Source: Monomorium pharaonis (Eukaryota; Arthropoda; Insecta; Hymenoptera; Formicidae). From it: DNA of 64,000 bases. A program made the translations under genes and the position numbers. The notes below the pieces were generated by a model that saw only the letters and a program-made list of their open reading frames with translations, searched no databases and was not told the DNA's origin. Positions 10,449-24,000 of the stretch are shown piece by piece (position 1 is the stretch's first letter; each line of letters opens with the position of its first letter). Where the stretch lies: NCBI RefSeq assembly GCF_013373865.1, contig NC_050467.1, positions 9,112,795 to 9,176,794 on the forward strand, read 5' to 3'.

Positions 10449-12025
10449 GTACATAGCCGTTTCCACGATTTTATAAAGGTTTAACGTTTAACATGACTAG
10501 TATACGCGCACTCAAGCCTTCTTCTACAAAATCTTGACGTGGTTCGCACAAAATCGTCACGTTAAGTTGTCAAACTGATCATCGTGGCCTCATTCCCTTC
10601 GGGTTGATATAGTTCGAAGTATTTTCCGATGGCGGAATATCGTTTTACGTATATCTCGATGAACCTTTACTCGCAAGAAGTCTTTGTCATTTGATTAATG
10701 CGCTATTCTATAAACACCCGATTATTTCGACGTTTCGTTGCTCATACGTCGAGCGCGAAATAAGTATCGATGAACTTTACGTTTTCGTATTTTTTTCCTA
10801 ATTATTTTATTTATTATTTATTACTTATAATATTAACATTAAATCAACATGAAGTCATTTCTTTTTATATTGATTTGACATAAAGCTAACAATGAGCAAA
10901 CCAAAGATGTAGATTCATCAAATCTTATATATTGCAATAACAACAAAGTTAAAGTTGTTGCTGTATATGACAGTTTTCAGCAAAAAGTTATTAAACAAGT
11001 AAATCAGTCGAAATGTCTAAAACAAAACATAATTTCAAATAATGGAATAATGTCAGACATAAATTTCATAGAGGTATGATTAAATAATTAAAAAGTTTTA
11101 ATTTAAAAATTATCTAGAATATTTAAAATAAAACTAATATATTAAAATTTTTAATTGTATATTTTTTATGAAAATAAAAATTTAAGTTTTATACATAGCT
11201 TCTATTATGGGTTTATTGTAGAATTTTTTATAGCATTTTTATTACATTTCTTTTTAAAATTTTTTGATGTACATAAAAATTTATGAATAATTAGAGCAAA
11301 AATAGTTAACAAATTTATATATATATATACTTGCAAAGATTCTATTTCATTCAACTTATACTTTTTTATATACAAGTATAAAGTTAATACTTATAAACTA
11401 AATAAAGATGACTTTTAATAAATTAAAGAAATTTAATAGAAAATTTTGCTATTGATAAAATATATTAATTTAATATATATTAAAATATTTATTAAAATAA
11501 TTTTGAAAAATGTTGCATACTGATTTTATTAATAAAAACTAAGATAAAATATTCTATAAGCATTGAAATATCACAGGTTAGTTGTTTAATTATACAATTT
11601 TATGACATTTTAAAATTAATTTGAAAAATTAAAAATGTTAAATAATATTTAAAATTGTATCAACGGTTACACTAGTTTACAGCTAAAAATTGTTTTAAAC
11701 CTGACAAGATGTTTTTAATATGTTTTTGAATCCTGAAGACGATACCATAAATTAAATTTTATCAGCATGTTACGTTTCTAAAATAATTGAGGTTTAATGT
11801 ATAAAAAATGACTTTTTTGATATTTAAGATTTTTTTATTGAAAAAGTTACATAACGTTATTTAAAAATTTTGATTAGATGTCATGATTGTAAATTATTCT
11901 GATGTAAACTGATCTCATAAATGTAAAGTATAAAATATATATTTTTTTATTGTGATATTTTATCCATGTTATGAAGAATTTACAAAGTTTTGTTAATACT
12001 ATAATGATGAATTATACATCATATG

Positions 12026-12060
<35 letters not shown>

Positions 12061-15000
12061 AGCAGCACAATATTTATGATAAATATTCATAAATATTTGT
12101 CTATTTTTTAAAAATATATAAATATTTTATATATATTTTATATACATGAAGGAAAAAATCTTTATTCAACATATTAAAATATAGACTAAATATTTTAAAC
12201 AATATTTATGGTAAATAAAAAATAAAGATTTGTAGTAATATTTTCTAAATATTCATAAATATTTTTGTAATATTTGTGATAAATCTTTATGATCTGTCAA
12301 ATCTAAAGCCACAAAAATATTTATGAAATATTTTGACAAATATTTATAAAATATTCAAATAAATATTTAAAAAATTTTGTAAATATTTTATAAATATTGT
12401 GTGCTGTCTGGGAGATATGTTCATAATTTTATGTTGGTGAGGGACATACACAGTGTAATTTATTGTCCTAGATTAAATATATAATATATTTTTATATAGA
12501 GTGTCTTATTTTATTTGCCTATGTCAAACTTGTTGAAACAAATGCATTTTCAAAAAAAAATCTTTTGGGCAAAAGTTGTATGACTTAGGTCGGTATTCAT
12601 AGTCGAATCTTATTTTAAGATCGTCTCAAGTAATATCTTAAGATGCTAATACGACTCTGTGATTGGTTGATGGCATCTTAAGACTGTACTTAAGACGATC
12701 TTAAATATAAGAGTCGACTATGAATATGACCTTAGAACAAGTAATGTAAAATTAATTTTGGAAAAATTTTTTACTACATTAAAATGCGTACCTCAGGAAT
12801 ACTTCTTATAGAGATGAGACCATATAGAGATATGAGAAGTATTTTCCAACTTTTTATAACATGGCTAAAAAATAAGTTATTTAGATTTAAAAAATACATT
12901 TTATAGGGGATCAACAATATATTTATGACATTTTATTATAATTTTTAGATAACATTAATTTTTTTACAAAAAAATTTTGAACATTACAAAAAAGCCATTT
13001 TTATATATTAAACCTTAATTATTTTGAAATTCTGATGTGTTGATTTTGTTTAAGACATCTGATGTGTTGAAATTTGTTTAAGACATTTTTGGCACTTAAA
13101 AATTTATAGGAAACACCTTGTCTAGTTTAAAATAATAAAAAATTTTTTGTGAACTAGTGTTATAAACATTTTATTAATTTAATTTTACAGTTAAAAAATC
13201 TTATAGAATGGAAATACTTGCTAAAACTTCTACAATTATATTTTTAATAATATAAGAGTCATTTTGCTGAAATCTATATTGCTTATACTTTTTTTAACTT
13301 AAGAGAAATGTCCATGCAGTACACAAATGTTGAATCATTTTACAAACATTGAATTACAACAATATAAAAGCAGGAGCACAGACTTTTGCATAAAGCATAA
13401 GAGAATCAGTCAATCAGAGTCGTCTATTTTCCTTCTCAGGATAGAAATAAACACCTCTGGTTGATTAATTCTCTTATGCGTTATGCAAAAGTCTGTGCTA
13501 CAGACTCTAAATGTTTCCACAAAATATAAATTAAATGTTTAATAGTCAGCATTATTCAATATTGATTTAACATTTATTTGATGTATTTTATAATATAGAT
13601 TTTATGCATATAATATAATATTTATATTACATACGTTATGTTAAAAAATTGAATGAAACGTGTAAAATTTATTTTTAAATTGTTAGAGAAAATTTTAAAT
13701 TTAAAAAATAATATAATTTCTTGTTGGTTGGTTCTTTTGCGTTTTTAAAATACTAAATATTTATATGTATATTTACGTCTATTAAACTGGCACAGCCACT
13801 TTGGCACAATCAAATAACTTATACAGAAATTTAGTGCTCCTTAGTTACTAATTTGTTATTCAAATACCGATTTTTTGCTCCATTCTATTCGGAGAAAATA
13901 GTGGTTGTGCTAACCCAAGATTAAAGTTAGCACAGCTATAGAAAAATTTTTTTTTAATTAAATAAATTTCCGGTAGATTTTCTTAAAACTAATTTTTCGG
14001 TAATTTATCCTAATCCAGATTTATTTGCTCCATTTTTAAACTCCGAAAATCACCCCTAAAGTTACCTTTTAATAAGAAAATATTCTGAAAATTAAAATAA
14101 TAAGATTTTTTTATTGATAACGTTTCTGGGATTTTGTTGTTTACCATATAATAAATCTGATTTTGTTGCTCCAGTCTTAACCTTTGAAAACTACTCCTAC
14201 TGTACATTAGCACAACATCTTAAAATTATAAATTAATAAGATATCTCGATGATACAGCGTTTCTTAGAATTTATTTCTTGCAAAATACACTGGTTAAAAA
14301 TTTATTGGTAATTGTTTAATGCAAAATTCGGTGACTGCGCTAGATTCAACTCAAAAGTAAAATATCCTAAAAAAATTTGTTGCTCAACGGATTTCTTCTC
14401 TAAAGTGTTTCTAGATTTTGTTGAAAAATATGCCAATTAAAAATTTGTTGCTAATTGTTTATTGCAAAATTCCATGGCTGTTCTAGATCTGACTCAAGAG
14501 TAAAGTACCCTTAAAAAATTTGTTGTTTAGCGGATTTTTTTCTTAAAGTGTTTTTACATTTGTTTGTTTGCGAAATATACTGGTTAAAAAATTTGTTGTT
14601 AATTGTTTATTACAAAATTTTGTGACTGTGCTAGATTCGACTTAAGAGTAAAATATGCTTTAAAAATTTGTTGCTAAACGGATTTGTTCCTTAAAGTGTT
14701 TTTAAATTTTGTTGCTTATAAAATATGCCGGTTAATAATTTGTTGCTAATGGTATATAAAAAAATGATTAAATGTTGGCATTAAAATAATAATAGTTTGC
14801 TTAATAATTTCCTAATTAAAACAAATATATTTTTTAAATGTTGCATGGCCAAAATTATATTTTTATTCAATAAAATATGTATACATATTTTTATTTTTAT
14901 AATTTTTATAAAATATATAATTTGTTTTTACGTATATTTGTGCACATGTACACGCGCGCAAATATGCATAATGTTGTATTATTGTTGTAACATTAACAAT

Positions 15001-18000
15001 TAATAAAAACATAACATTGAAAAAAAACATTAACATTTTTGTATCAGCAACGGTTTTTTTTTATTATTTTGTGCTGTATTCTGGGTTATGTAATTTAACC
15101 CTAATCTTACATCTGGAGTGGAATAAACTCCACTGGTTTTTGGCTTTAGTTTTAGATTTAGTTTTTTGCTTACTTTTATGAATTTTTTTATTGTTTAAAA
15201 ATTTAAATTTCTTTCAAATAACTTTTGGTGATTATTTTTGAAAGTTTGAAGAATATTTAAAACATTTTTTGAGCCAAAATGTTTGATAATATAGTAATAA
15301 TCATTTAAAGAGGCTGGGGTATTACATCCCATGTAAAGAATACTAAATTATTTGATTTAGGATTAGGGTTAAATGCACAACAATTTAAACACTATTAAAT
15401 TGTGATAATATGTAATAAATTTTATTGCACGCAGTATCTTTGCAATATTTTTGATTTATTATCCATCTTATTCTATATACTGCAAATCATTAACTTTTGT
15501 TAATTTGTAACGTTACATATTATAATTATGTTCGAAATTATTAGATATTTATTATCAACGAGTTTTGCATTACATATACTGTAATGTTGGAAATAATTTT
15601 AATATTTTCCTCTACTAATATTATTGCTATATTACTGCTATGTAAATTAATATTAATGCGTTGAGAAAGTGCATAATTATACATATAACATATTCAATTT
15701 GGCTGTAGTTCCGAAAACGACCAATTTCCGATTTAGTTCAAATTTTGGAAATAGGTTTCTTTCAACGAAAAAAAAAAACGTGTGAAAAGGGTTTTTGGCG
15801 ACTCGAAAATTTTTTTTTCTTTATGAAACCCCCTCCCCCTCCTCCACACATTAATTTTTTTAGATAAATAAATGTTTAAGTACAGAAAATTTTTGTTGAT
15901 TTTCCTACTTTTGAATGCCGTGTGGCAAATTTGGAAATGCAAAATCACTGTCAAAACAAAGAAAAAACCATTCATAATACAAAATAACATTTGCACATTA
16001 TTTGACCTTGAAAAGGGTTGATTCAGATGTGTCCTAATTTTAGGCAGTGTTGTTAATCCTTAAAATACACTCTGGGTTAAAATAACCTAAAAAGAAACTT
16101 ATAAAAGGTAACGCATATATTACTTATATCAATATGGCTACCATTTTACTTTATTTTTATCATTAGTGTATCTTTTTATAAGTATCTTAGTGACAGAATA
16201 TATCACAAATCCGTGATTTTATAGCATATATGGTAACCTCAGAGCAAACTTGTTAAAAACAAAATATTTTTTTATTTTATAGAATATGAAATACTATATC
16301 TTATAGGCTACAGATTAGAAAAATTATGCTATTTTTAACTCTTAAAATACACACTTTCTGTATAAGATATAGGTATAATACATACTAGGTTAAAATGATC
16401 CAAAGCAACTTTCAATGGTTACTGCGACCAAAAAATAATTTTGAATTAAAAGTTAAGTGTATTTTTTAAACTTTCAAGATTAAGGTTAATTCAATTGTTT
16501 CAAAATAGGTATCAATAAATTTTAATTTTATAAATTTCTTTTTAAGTTATTTTAACCCAGAGTGTATTTTAAGGGTGTATTTAACACTGCCTAAAATCAG
16601 GACACATCTGAATCGACTCTTTTCAGAGTCAAATAATGTGCAAATGTTATTTTTTATTATAAATAATGGATTCTTTGTTTTGGCCGCCATTTTGAGTCCG
16701 CTATTTTGCATTTCTAAATTTACCATACGGTATTCAAAAGTAAAAGAATCAACGAAAATTTTCAGCACTTAAACATTTATCTTAAAAAGTAAAATGTGCA
16801 GGGGAGAGGGGCGTTTTTACAAAGAACGCCCCATATGTATATATATATGAAACTCCTAATATGGAAACCCCTTATTGTTCTAAATTATTGTGTTTTATCA
16901 TACATTCAAAACACATATCTTATAAATTCTGTATTTTTGGTGAGCTAGATTTGTGTGTTACAAATTGTTGTATGCTTTTAGTTTATATTCTATTATTTTT
17001 TAAAACTTAATATTCAAAATTTAAGTGACTTTGTTGTTATTGTAGGATTAAAGAATATTAGATATTAAATAAGATATAAAAATATAGAAGATAATAAAAT
17101 ATAGAGAAAAATATTTTTATGTAGATGTTAAGGTACAGAAAAAATATTAGGGTATCTAATAACTTTGGATATGATTATATATTAATATTTTTTGATAAAT
17201 AAATATTTAGTTTATCATATTATTATGAAGTTCAATAGATATTAATTAGAATTTTTTTATTTCTTTTATTGCACAACTCTTGTATTTGTTTGATACGATA
17301 TTTATCAGTTTTATTATTATAATGTTTGCTGTTCTTGATTTCTATTTTTATTTTATTTTTATTTGTTCAATGAGCCAACTTTGACTATTATTTTCTTTTA
17401 ATTATTTATATTGAAGAACATTACGTAAAATTTGAAATGACATACAAATTTTTTTTAAATTGAGAATAACGAGAATAAATAGTAATTTTTTTTATTCTTT
17501 AATGTGCTCGTTTATTGACTATTTTCTTATTTTATTTAATTGTTCAAGCTTGTCATTATTGCTATGTACAAAGAATACATTTAAATATCTTTATTTTGTA
17601 GGTGGCTGGAAATCATACTGCAATATATGAGGCTTATTATAATCAGGTATGTTATTATTTGTGGAAAGAGCAAAAGTATATTTATAGAAGAATACTGATA
17701 ATATTTTTGAAATTCAAACGTATATTCGTTTCAGGTTGATCCGAACGGATATGGACGGATTGAAGCGATGGACGCTGCAAGATTTCTTAAGAAATCCCAG
17801 CTAAGCGATGTTATTCTCAGTAAAATATGGGACATGGCTGATCCACAGTCACGCGGTTTTTTAGATAAATCTGGTCTGTTTGTTGCGCTCAAGTTGTGCG
17901 CGCTAGCTCAGACCGGAAAAGATTTGAATATGTCTAATCTTAGCCTCGAATTACCACCACCAAAAATGGTAGGTTTCCAGCGTAGAAAATTGCACGAACG

Positions 18001-21000
18001 TTGCTGAAATATAGCAATATTGAATGTTAAAATGTGAATGGTTTTTCTACCATTGAATCTGTATTTAGTTCTTTTTATTAATTGTTAATGTAGTTGCAAT
18101 GTTAATACAACATTGAATAAATAATTTTTTAAATTGAAAAGTTGTGTGCGTGCATAGTAATAAAAAATATACAATTTTTAATAAACAATACACATTTAAT
18201 TTATAAATAAAATTAACTTTAACAAATAAAAGATTCTTATATTTTGTGAAGATTTAAAATTTATTACTTTTACATTGTTAAAGAACTGAAATAAAATAAA
18301 TGTATAAAACATGTTTCTAAATTGTCAGAAAAAATTAAAAAACATTAATTTTTATGATTTAAAGTTGGTTCTTTAAATCATAAAAAATTATGTTATGCTG
18401 ATATGTACCTTATAATTAGATGTATACAATAGAAAGAACTAATTTTAAACGATAAAAATTAATATCTTTAAATTTAAATTTTTGCAAGAATGGAAAAAGA
18501 ATAACGCGTTAAATAACTGTTAATTTTATTTTGTTATAACGATTTGATATAACAAATAACGTTATAGTTTTCCATAATGTAGAAAATAATTTAGAAGTGT
18601 AGGGAATATAAGAATATAATTTATTTGAAATGATAGAAATTACACGAGATGTGAGTTCGGGCGGCTAGCTACGATTGACTAAGATGTCACTCTGCTTGCG
18701 GTTTTATAGTCGAAAATCCGGAAAAACAAAATGCGCGGTTCGGAACTGCTTTTGTAACGCCACGCCAAAGAGATTGCCATCGCTGACGTGCCATTATGAT
18801 CCTGCCGACAATGGATCGCCGCCGCGACACGGGCTCTTCAAAGAAAATGCGCGAGCAATATCTCACAGCTAAAATTTCCTACATATTCGTTCTGCCAAAT
18901 ATATTCGCCTTCGAATGCTCGGTGTCACTTATTAAGAGTGTTCGTAACTCCAATTCATCAGCATCGTCGAAGCATGGCCAAAGTTTTATATGATTGGTTG
19001 ATATGGAAGTTTCTTGAGGTCCTTTATGTTTTCTCATCTTCGTGGCTGTATACCGGTCATTACGCATTACTTTAGTTATACAATACGGAGAGAATTGATT
19101 ACGAAATTTAAGAGGTTATGTGCAGTTAGGAGCCAAAAAAAGCGATTTTTGGGGGAATTTTTGGGGGGGAACTGAATTGGTTTACTATTACAAAAGTTTT
19201 TCCACGTAAAAAGTAATTATTAAATAATACTTCTTAATTTTTGCGGGTAAACCGTTCCGTTTGGTCTTAGGTGTTTTTAATTGTAAAATTAAGAAAAAAT
19301 CTTTGGTGTTAATTTGTAATATTACATATTATAATTGATTGTATTTAAAAACCCTTTTTGCCTTATTTACATTCCACTAGAATGCACTCTATGTAGTTTG
19401 TAATAATTTTTTTGATTTTTGATTGCATGCCTAAACCAGTACTCCATACAAACATTTCCGTCTTACATTAAAGTGTCCCTATTTGTGCGGTTGTCTAACT
19501 ATCGAAGCTTGCAACGTTTTAGGTACAATAGTTTGCCTCTATACAGCAAATCATTTCTTAGCACATAACCATTGGCTATGCCAAGTGTCGCTAATTTGAC
19601 AAATTTTTGTAGATCTTTGGTGCGCCGAGCTTGTCTAAATTTAGCAATTAGACTCGTTTTTTTTAAATAAGTAAAGCTTCTGAGATAAGATTTTTACTTA
19701 CAAGGGAACCTCGCGAACTCGAAAATTCAGATTTTAATGAAACTTGGCATAAATGTAGAGGGGGTGAATACATGAATTTAGAAATTTTTAGTTGGTGCCA
19801 AAAACGGTTTGAAGGGGTGAAACCACCTTTCAAAGTTGAGACGATTTTTGCGGTTTTTCGATATATCTCGTAAATTAAACAAAATATAAAAAAATGTCTC
19901 ATACGAAAGTTTTATAGTATAAATACCTTTATTTAACTATGCTATTTATTTAAAAAAAAATTAAAAAAATTTTTTTTCTGAAAAATAAATAGCGTAGTTA
20001 AATGGAGGTATTTATGCTGTAAAACTTTTGTATGAAACATTTTTTAATATTTTGTTTAGTTTACGAGATATATCGAAAAATCGCAAAAATGTCTCAACTT
20101 TGAAGGATGGTTTTACCCCTTCAAACCGTTTTTGGGCACCAACTAAAAATTTCTAAATTTATGTATATACCCCCTCTACATTTATGCCAAGTTTCATTAA
20201 AATCAGAATTTACGGGTTTGCGAGATTCCCTTGTTAGTTTGTCTACGTGCATTATGTTTCGCTAATCTATGCTGAATCTCATAATTGTATTCTAACGCGA
20301 GACCTATACAAACGCATATATCGCGTTTATTTATGGTTAAAGTAAATGCTCTACAGTCTGTAATAATCTTGAAACGAATGTCTAACAGATATATCCTAAA
20401 TTTTTTAAATGACTTAATGATTGTGAGTACTAGTATATTTCTCTTTAGCTGGAGTAGTTTTACCGCTAACGTATTAAATTGGCTGAAAAGCGTTATTCTG
20501 ATCCTTCTATAATAGAATTGCGCCATAGCCAAATTTTGACATCAATGGGAACCTAGCACTCTTACCACAAAAAAAAGTTCGGAAATACTGCATAATTTTC
20601 TGCTGATTATCTGCTAATTTTCCGTTCTAATCCCAAATTTTTTACTCCTACCCGTTCGCAGGAGATGAGACCAAAAGTGGGGGTGCTAAGTTCACCGTAG
20701 CACCGCCATTAATAGAGAAAAGCTTAAACAAAAAACAAATATACCAGAATTTTCTGCTCATTTTCTGCTTTAAGAAATTGTAAAGAGATCAAAAATATTG
20801 GACAGTTCACAGGCATACAAAAAGTTGCTTGTTCGCTAGCTACACTATACCATATCTATATGTTTTTGGGATCGCTGAATCCAAATCTGTTGTTCGTTTT
20901 ACCCTATTACGTTAGGTTTTATCCTTAACCTCAAAAAATATCTCAAAATCGCTAAAACCCTTTTTAAGTTGAAAAATAAAGCACGACCACCAAATCTATA

Positions 21001-24000
21001 TGTTTTTGGGGTCGCTAAATCTGAATCCGTTGTCTACTAAATGTCATCACGTCACTATTTGCTCCTAACCTCAAAAAATATTTTAAAATTCTTTTATATT
21101 TGACTCCCTTTCAATTCCCAGAAAAAATCAAATATTTAGAACATATCCGAATTTGTTGTCCGTCTTATTTTATTACGTCAGATTTTGTTTCTAACCTAAA
21201 AAAATTAAATAGTTCAAAATTGTTAAAATTTTTCAAGTTGAGAAATAAAGCATGACCACCAAAACTATGTTTTTGAGGTTGCTGAATCTGAATTCGTTGT
21301 CTGCTAGACGCTATTACGTCACCATTCGCTCTTAACCTCAAAAAATACTTTAAAATTCTTTCACGTTTGACTTCCTTTCGTTTCCTAGAAAAAATCAAAT
21401 ATTTTATATAGAATAACTGCTAGCAAATTATGGGAATCTGTGACAATCAAAATTTTGAACATGATAGGCCAATAATCAGACTTTACAAATTTTTTTTGCT
21501 TTTTATGTTTATGGCATAGGCGAGACCGTGACCGTGACCATCACTATAAACGAAATATGGTTAACGAGAACTTTATTTAAACCAGCTTTAAAGAATATTA
21601 TTGCTAATCTTTTAGTTGATCCCCAAAAAGTATTGCTTTTACCTCTTCATATAAAATTTGGTCTAGTGAAGCAATTCGTTAAAGTTCTCAAAGGAGAAGG
21701 AGAATGCCTTGAGTATTTAGAAAAATGATTTCCTAGAAATATATAATACAAAACTGAAAGAAAGTATTTTTGATGCATCACAAATTTGAAAAATGTTAAA
21801 GGTTGAGAATTTTATCAAGTCAATAAATAAAAAGGCTGCGTGGATTAGTTTTAAGAAAGTTGTAGAGAACTTTTTGAGTAATCATAAAAGTGATGACTAC
21901 GAACAAATAGTAACGGATATGGTGGAAAACTTTGAAAAATTAGGATGTTTGATGATTTAAAGCTGCACTTTTTAAATTTTTATCTCGATTGTTTCCCAAT
22001 AAATTTAGGAAATTATAGTGAGGAACAAGGAGAACGATTTTAATCAAGATATAAAAGTAATGGAGTGTTGCTATCGAGTGAGATGGGATATAAATATGAT
22101 GGCTGACTACTGTTGGACTTTGAAAAGAGAAATTGTACGAAAAGGAATTAAAAGAAAGCCATTCCATTGATCTTTTGAGAGTAAAAGAATTAGATACAAT
22201 AGGAAAAAATAAATAGAGAAATGTGATATGTTTAGAGTTGAAAAGGAATTCTAATCTTAAGATTAATTCAATTTCAAAATTCATATTTAATATCTCCAAA
22301 AACACAAGTAGTTTATTGTCTACAGATTTCAGTCGCAAGTGTTCAATGTTCAGCTTCAAAAACGCAAAAGAGCCGTTTTGGCGATTTTGAGATATTTTTT
22401 GAGGTTAGGGACAAAACCTGATGTGGGGTAAAACGGATTCGGATGCAGCAACCTCAAAAACATAGGGATGGTGTAGTCTAGCGAACAAGCAACTTTTTGG
22501 TGTGCCTGCGTTATCAAAATACCGGTACTTGGAATCATTATACGGCAATGATATAAGAGAAAATGGTTATAAATAAACTAACAATATCACGACAACTTAT
22601 AAAGTACTTTTTTAATCAAATACTTGCAAAGTACACAATTTTAAAATGTTTAACTTGCACGATACCTTTTAAAAGCCTTAAAATTTACAAAAATACAAGA
22701 GTAAAGTACCTCTAAAAAATTAACTGCTGCATCGGCTATGGTATCAAAATGATCGTCTATTTATCTGCTTTTAAAATATTCAGGTTCCGAATTTTTTGCT
22801 CACAATTAAACTTGTGCAACTCAATTGTTAATGCGCACACCCACCCGAGAGTAAACTACTTTAAAAAAACATTGCTACATCGACTATGGTATCAAAATGA
22901 TCGCCTATTTATTTGTCCTTAAGATATCCAGGTCCCGAATTTTTTGCTCAACATTTAATTTGTGTAACTCAATTATTAAGGTGGAGATGCTGACACGAAC
23001 GCGAAAGTATCCTTAAAAAATTAACTGCTAGATTGACTATGGTGTCAAAATGATCATCTATTTATCTACTCTTAAAATATCTAGGTCCATAATTTTTTTG
23101 CTTACAATTTAACTTGTACAACTCAATTGTTAATACGCGTACGCAAGAGTAAATTACCTTAAAAAAATTAATTGCTACATCAAGTATGATATCAAAATAA
23201 TCACCTAACCTATTTATTTGCTCTAAAAGTATTCCCAAATTTTTGGCTCAACATTTAACTTTTGCAACTTAATTGTTAATGCGCGTATGCAAGCATTTAC
23301 CCCTCCCCCCCCCAAAAAATGTCGAGCAAAAAATTTTAGAGCTGGATATTTTAAGAGCAGATAAATAAACAGTTATTTTGATACTGTAATTGATGCAGCA
23401 GTTTATTTTTTTAAGGTAGTTTACTTTTGCGTGCGCACGTTAATAATTGAGTTGCACGAATTAAATTATGAGCAAAAAATTCTGGATCTGGATATTTTAA
23501 GAGCACATAAATAGACGATCATTTTGATACCATAGTTAATGCAGCAATTTATTTTTTTAGAGTAGTTTACTCTTGCGTGCGCGCATTAACAATTGATTTG
23601 CATTAGTTAAATCTTGAGCAAAAAAATTCGGGATTCGGATATTTTAAAAGCACGTAAGTAGACGATTATTTTGATATCATAGTCAATGCAGCAGTTAATT
23701 TTTTAAGGGTACTTTACTCTCGCGTTTGCGTCAGCACTCCTATCTTAACAATTGAGTTACACAAATTAAATGTTGAGGAAAAAATTCGGGACCTGATATC
23801 TTAAGAGCAGAAAAATAGGCGATTATTTTGATACCATAGTCGATGCAGCAATTTTTCTTAAAGTAGTTTACTCTTGAGTGCGCGCATTAACAATTAAGTT
23901 ACACAAGTTAAATTGTAAGCGAAATATTCGGGACCTGGATATTTTAAGAGCAAATAAATGGTGTTGTTTTGATACTATAGTCAATGCAGCAGTTAATTTT

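Noticed and set aside
16547..16772. Overlapping frames on both strands at 16547-16772
   Set aside because: They fall inside the inverted-repeat arms, and the same peptide pattern recurs at 15733-15996 as the mirrored arm.
21940..22538. - strand frames opposite the decayed DYCW ORF
   Set aside because: The + strand shows the recognisable motifs; the - strand peptides are its antisense.
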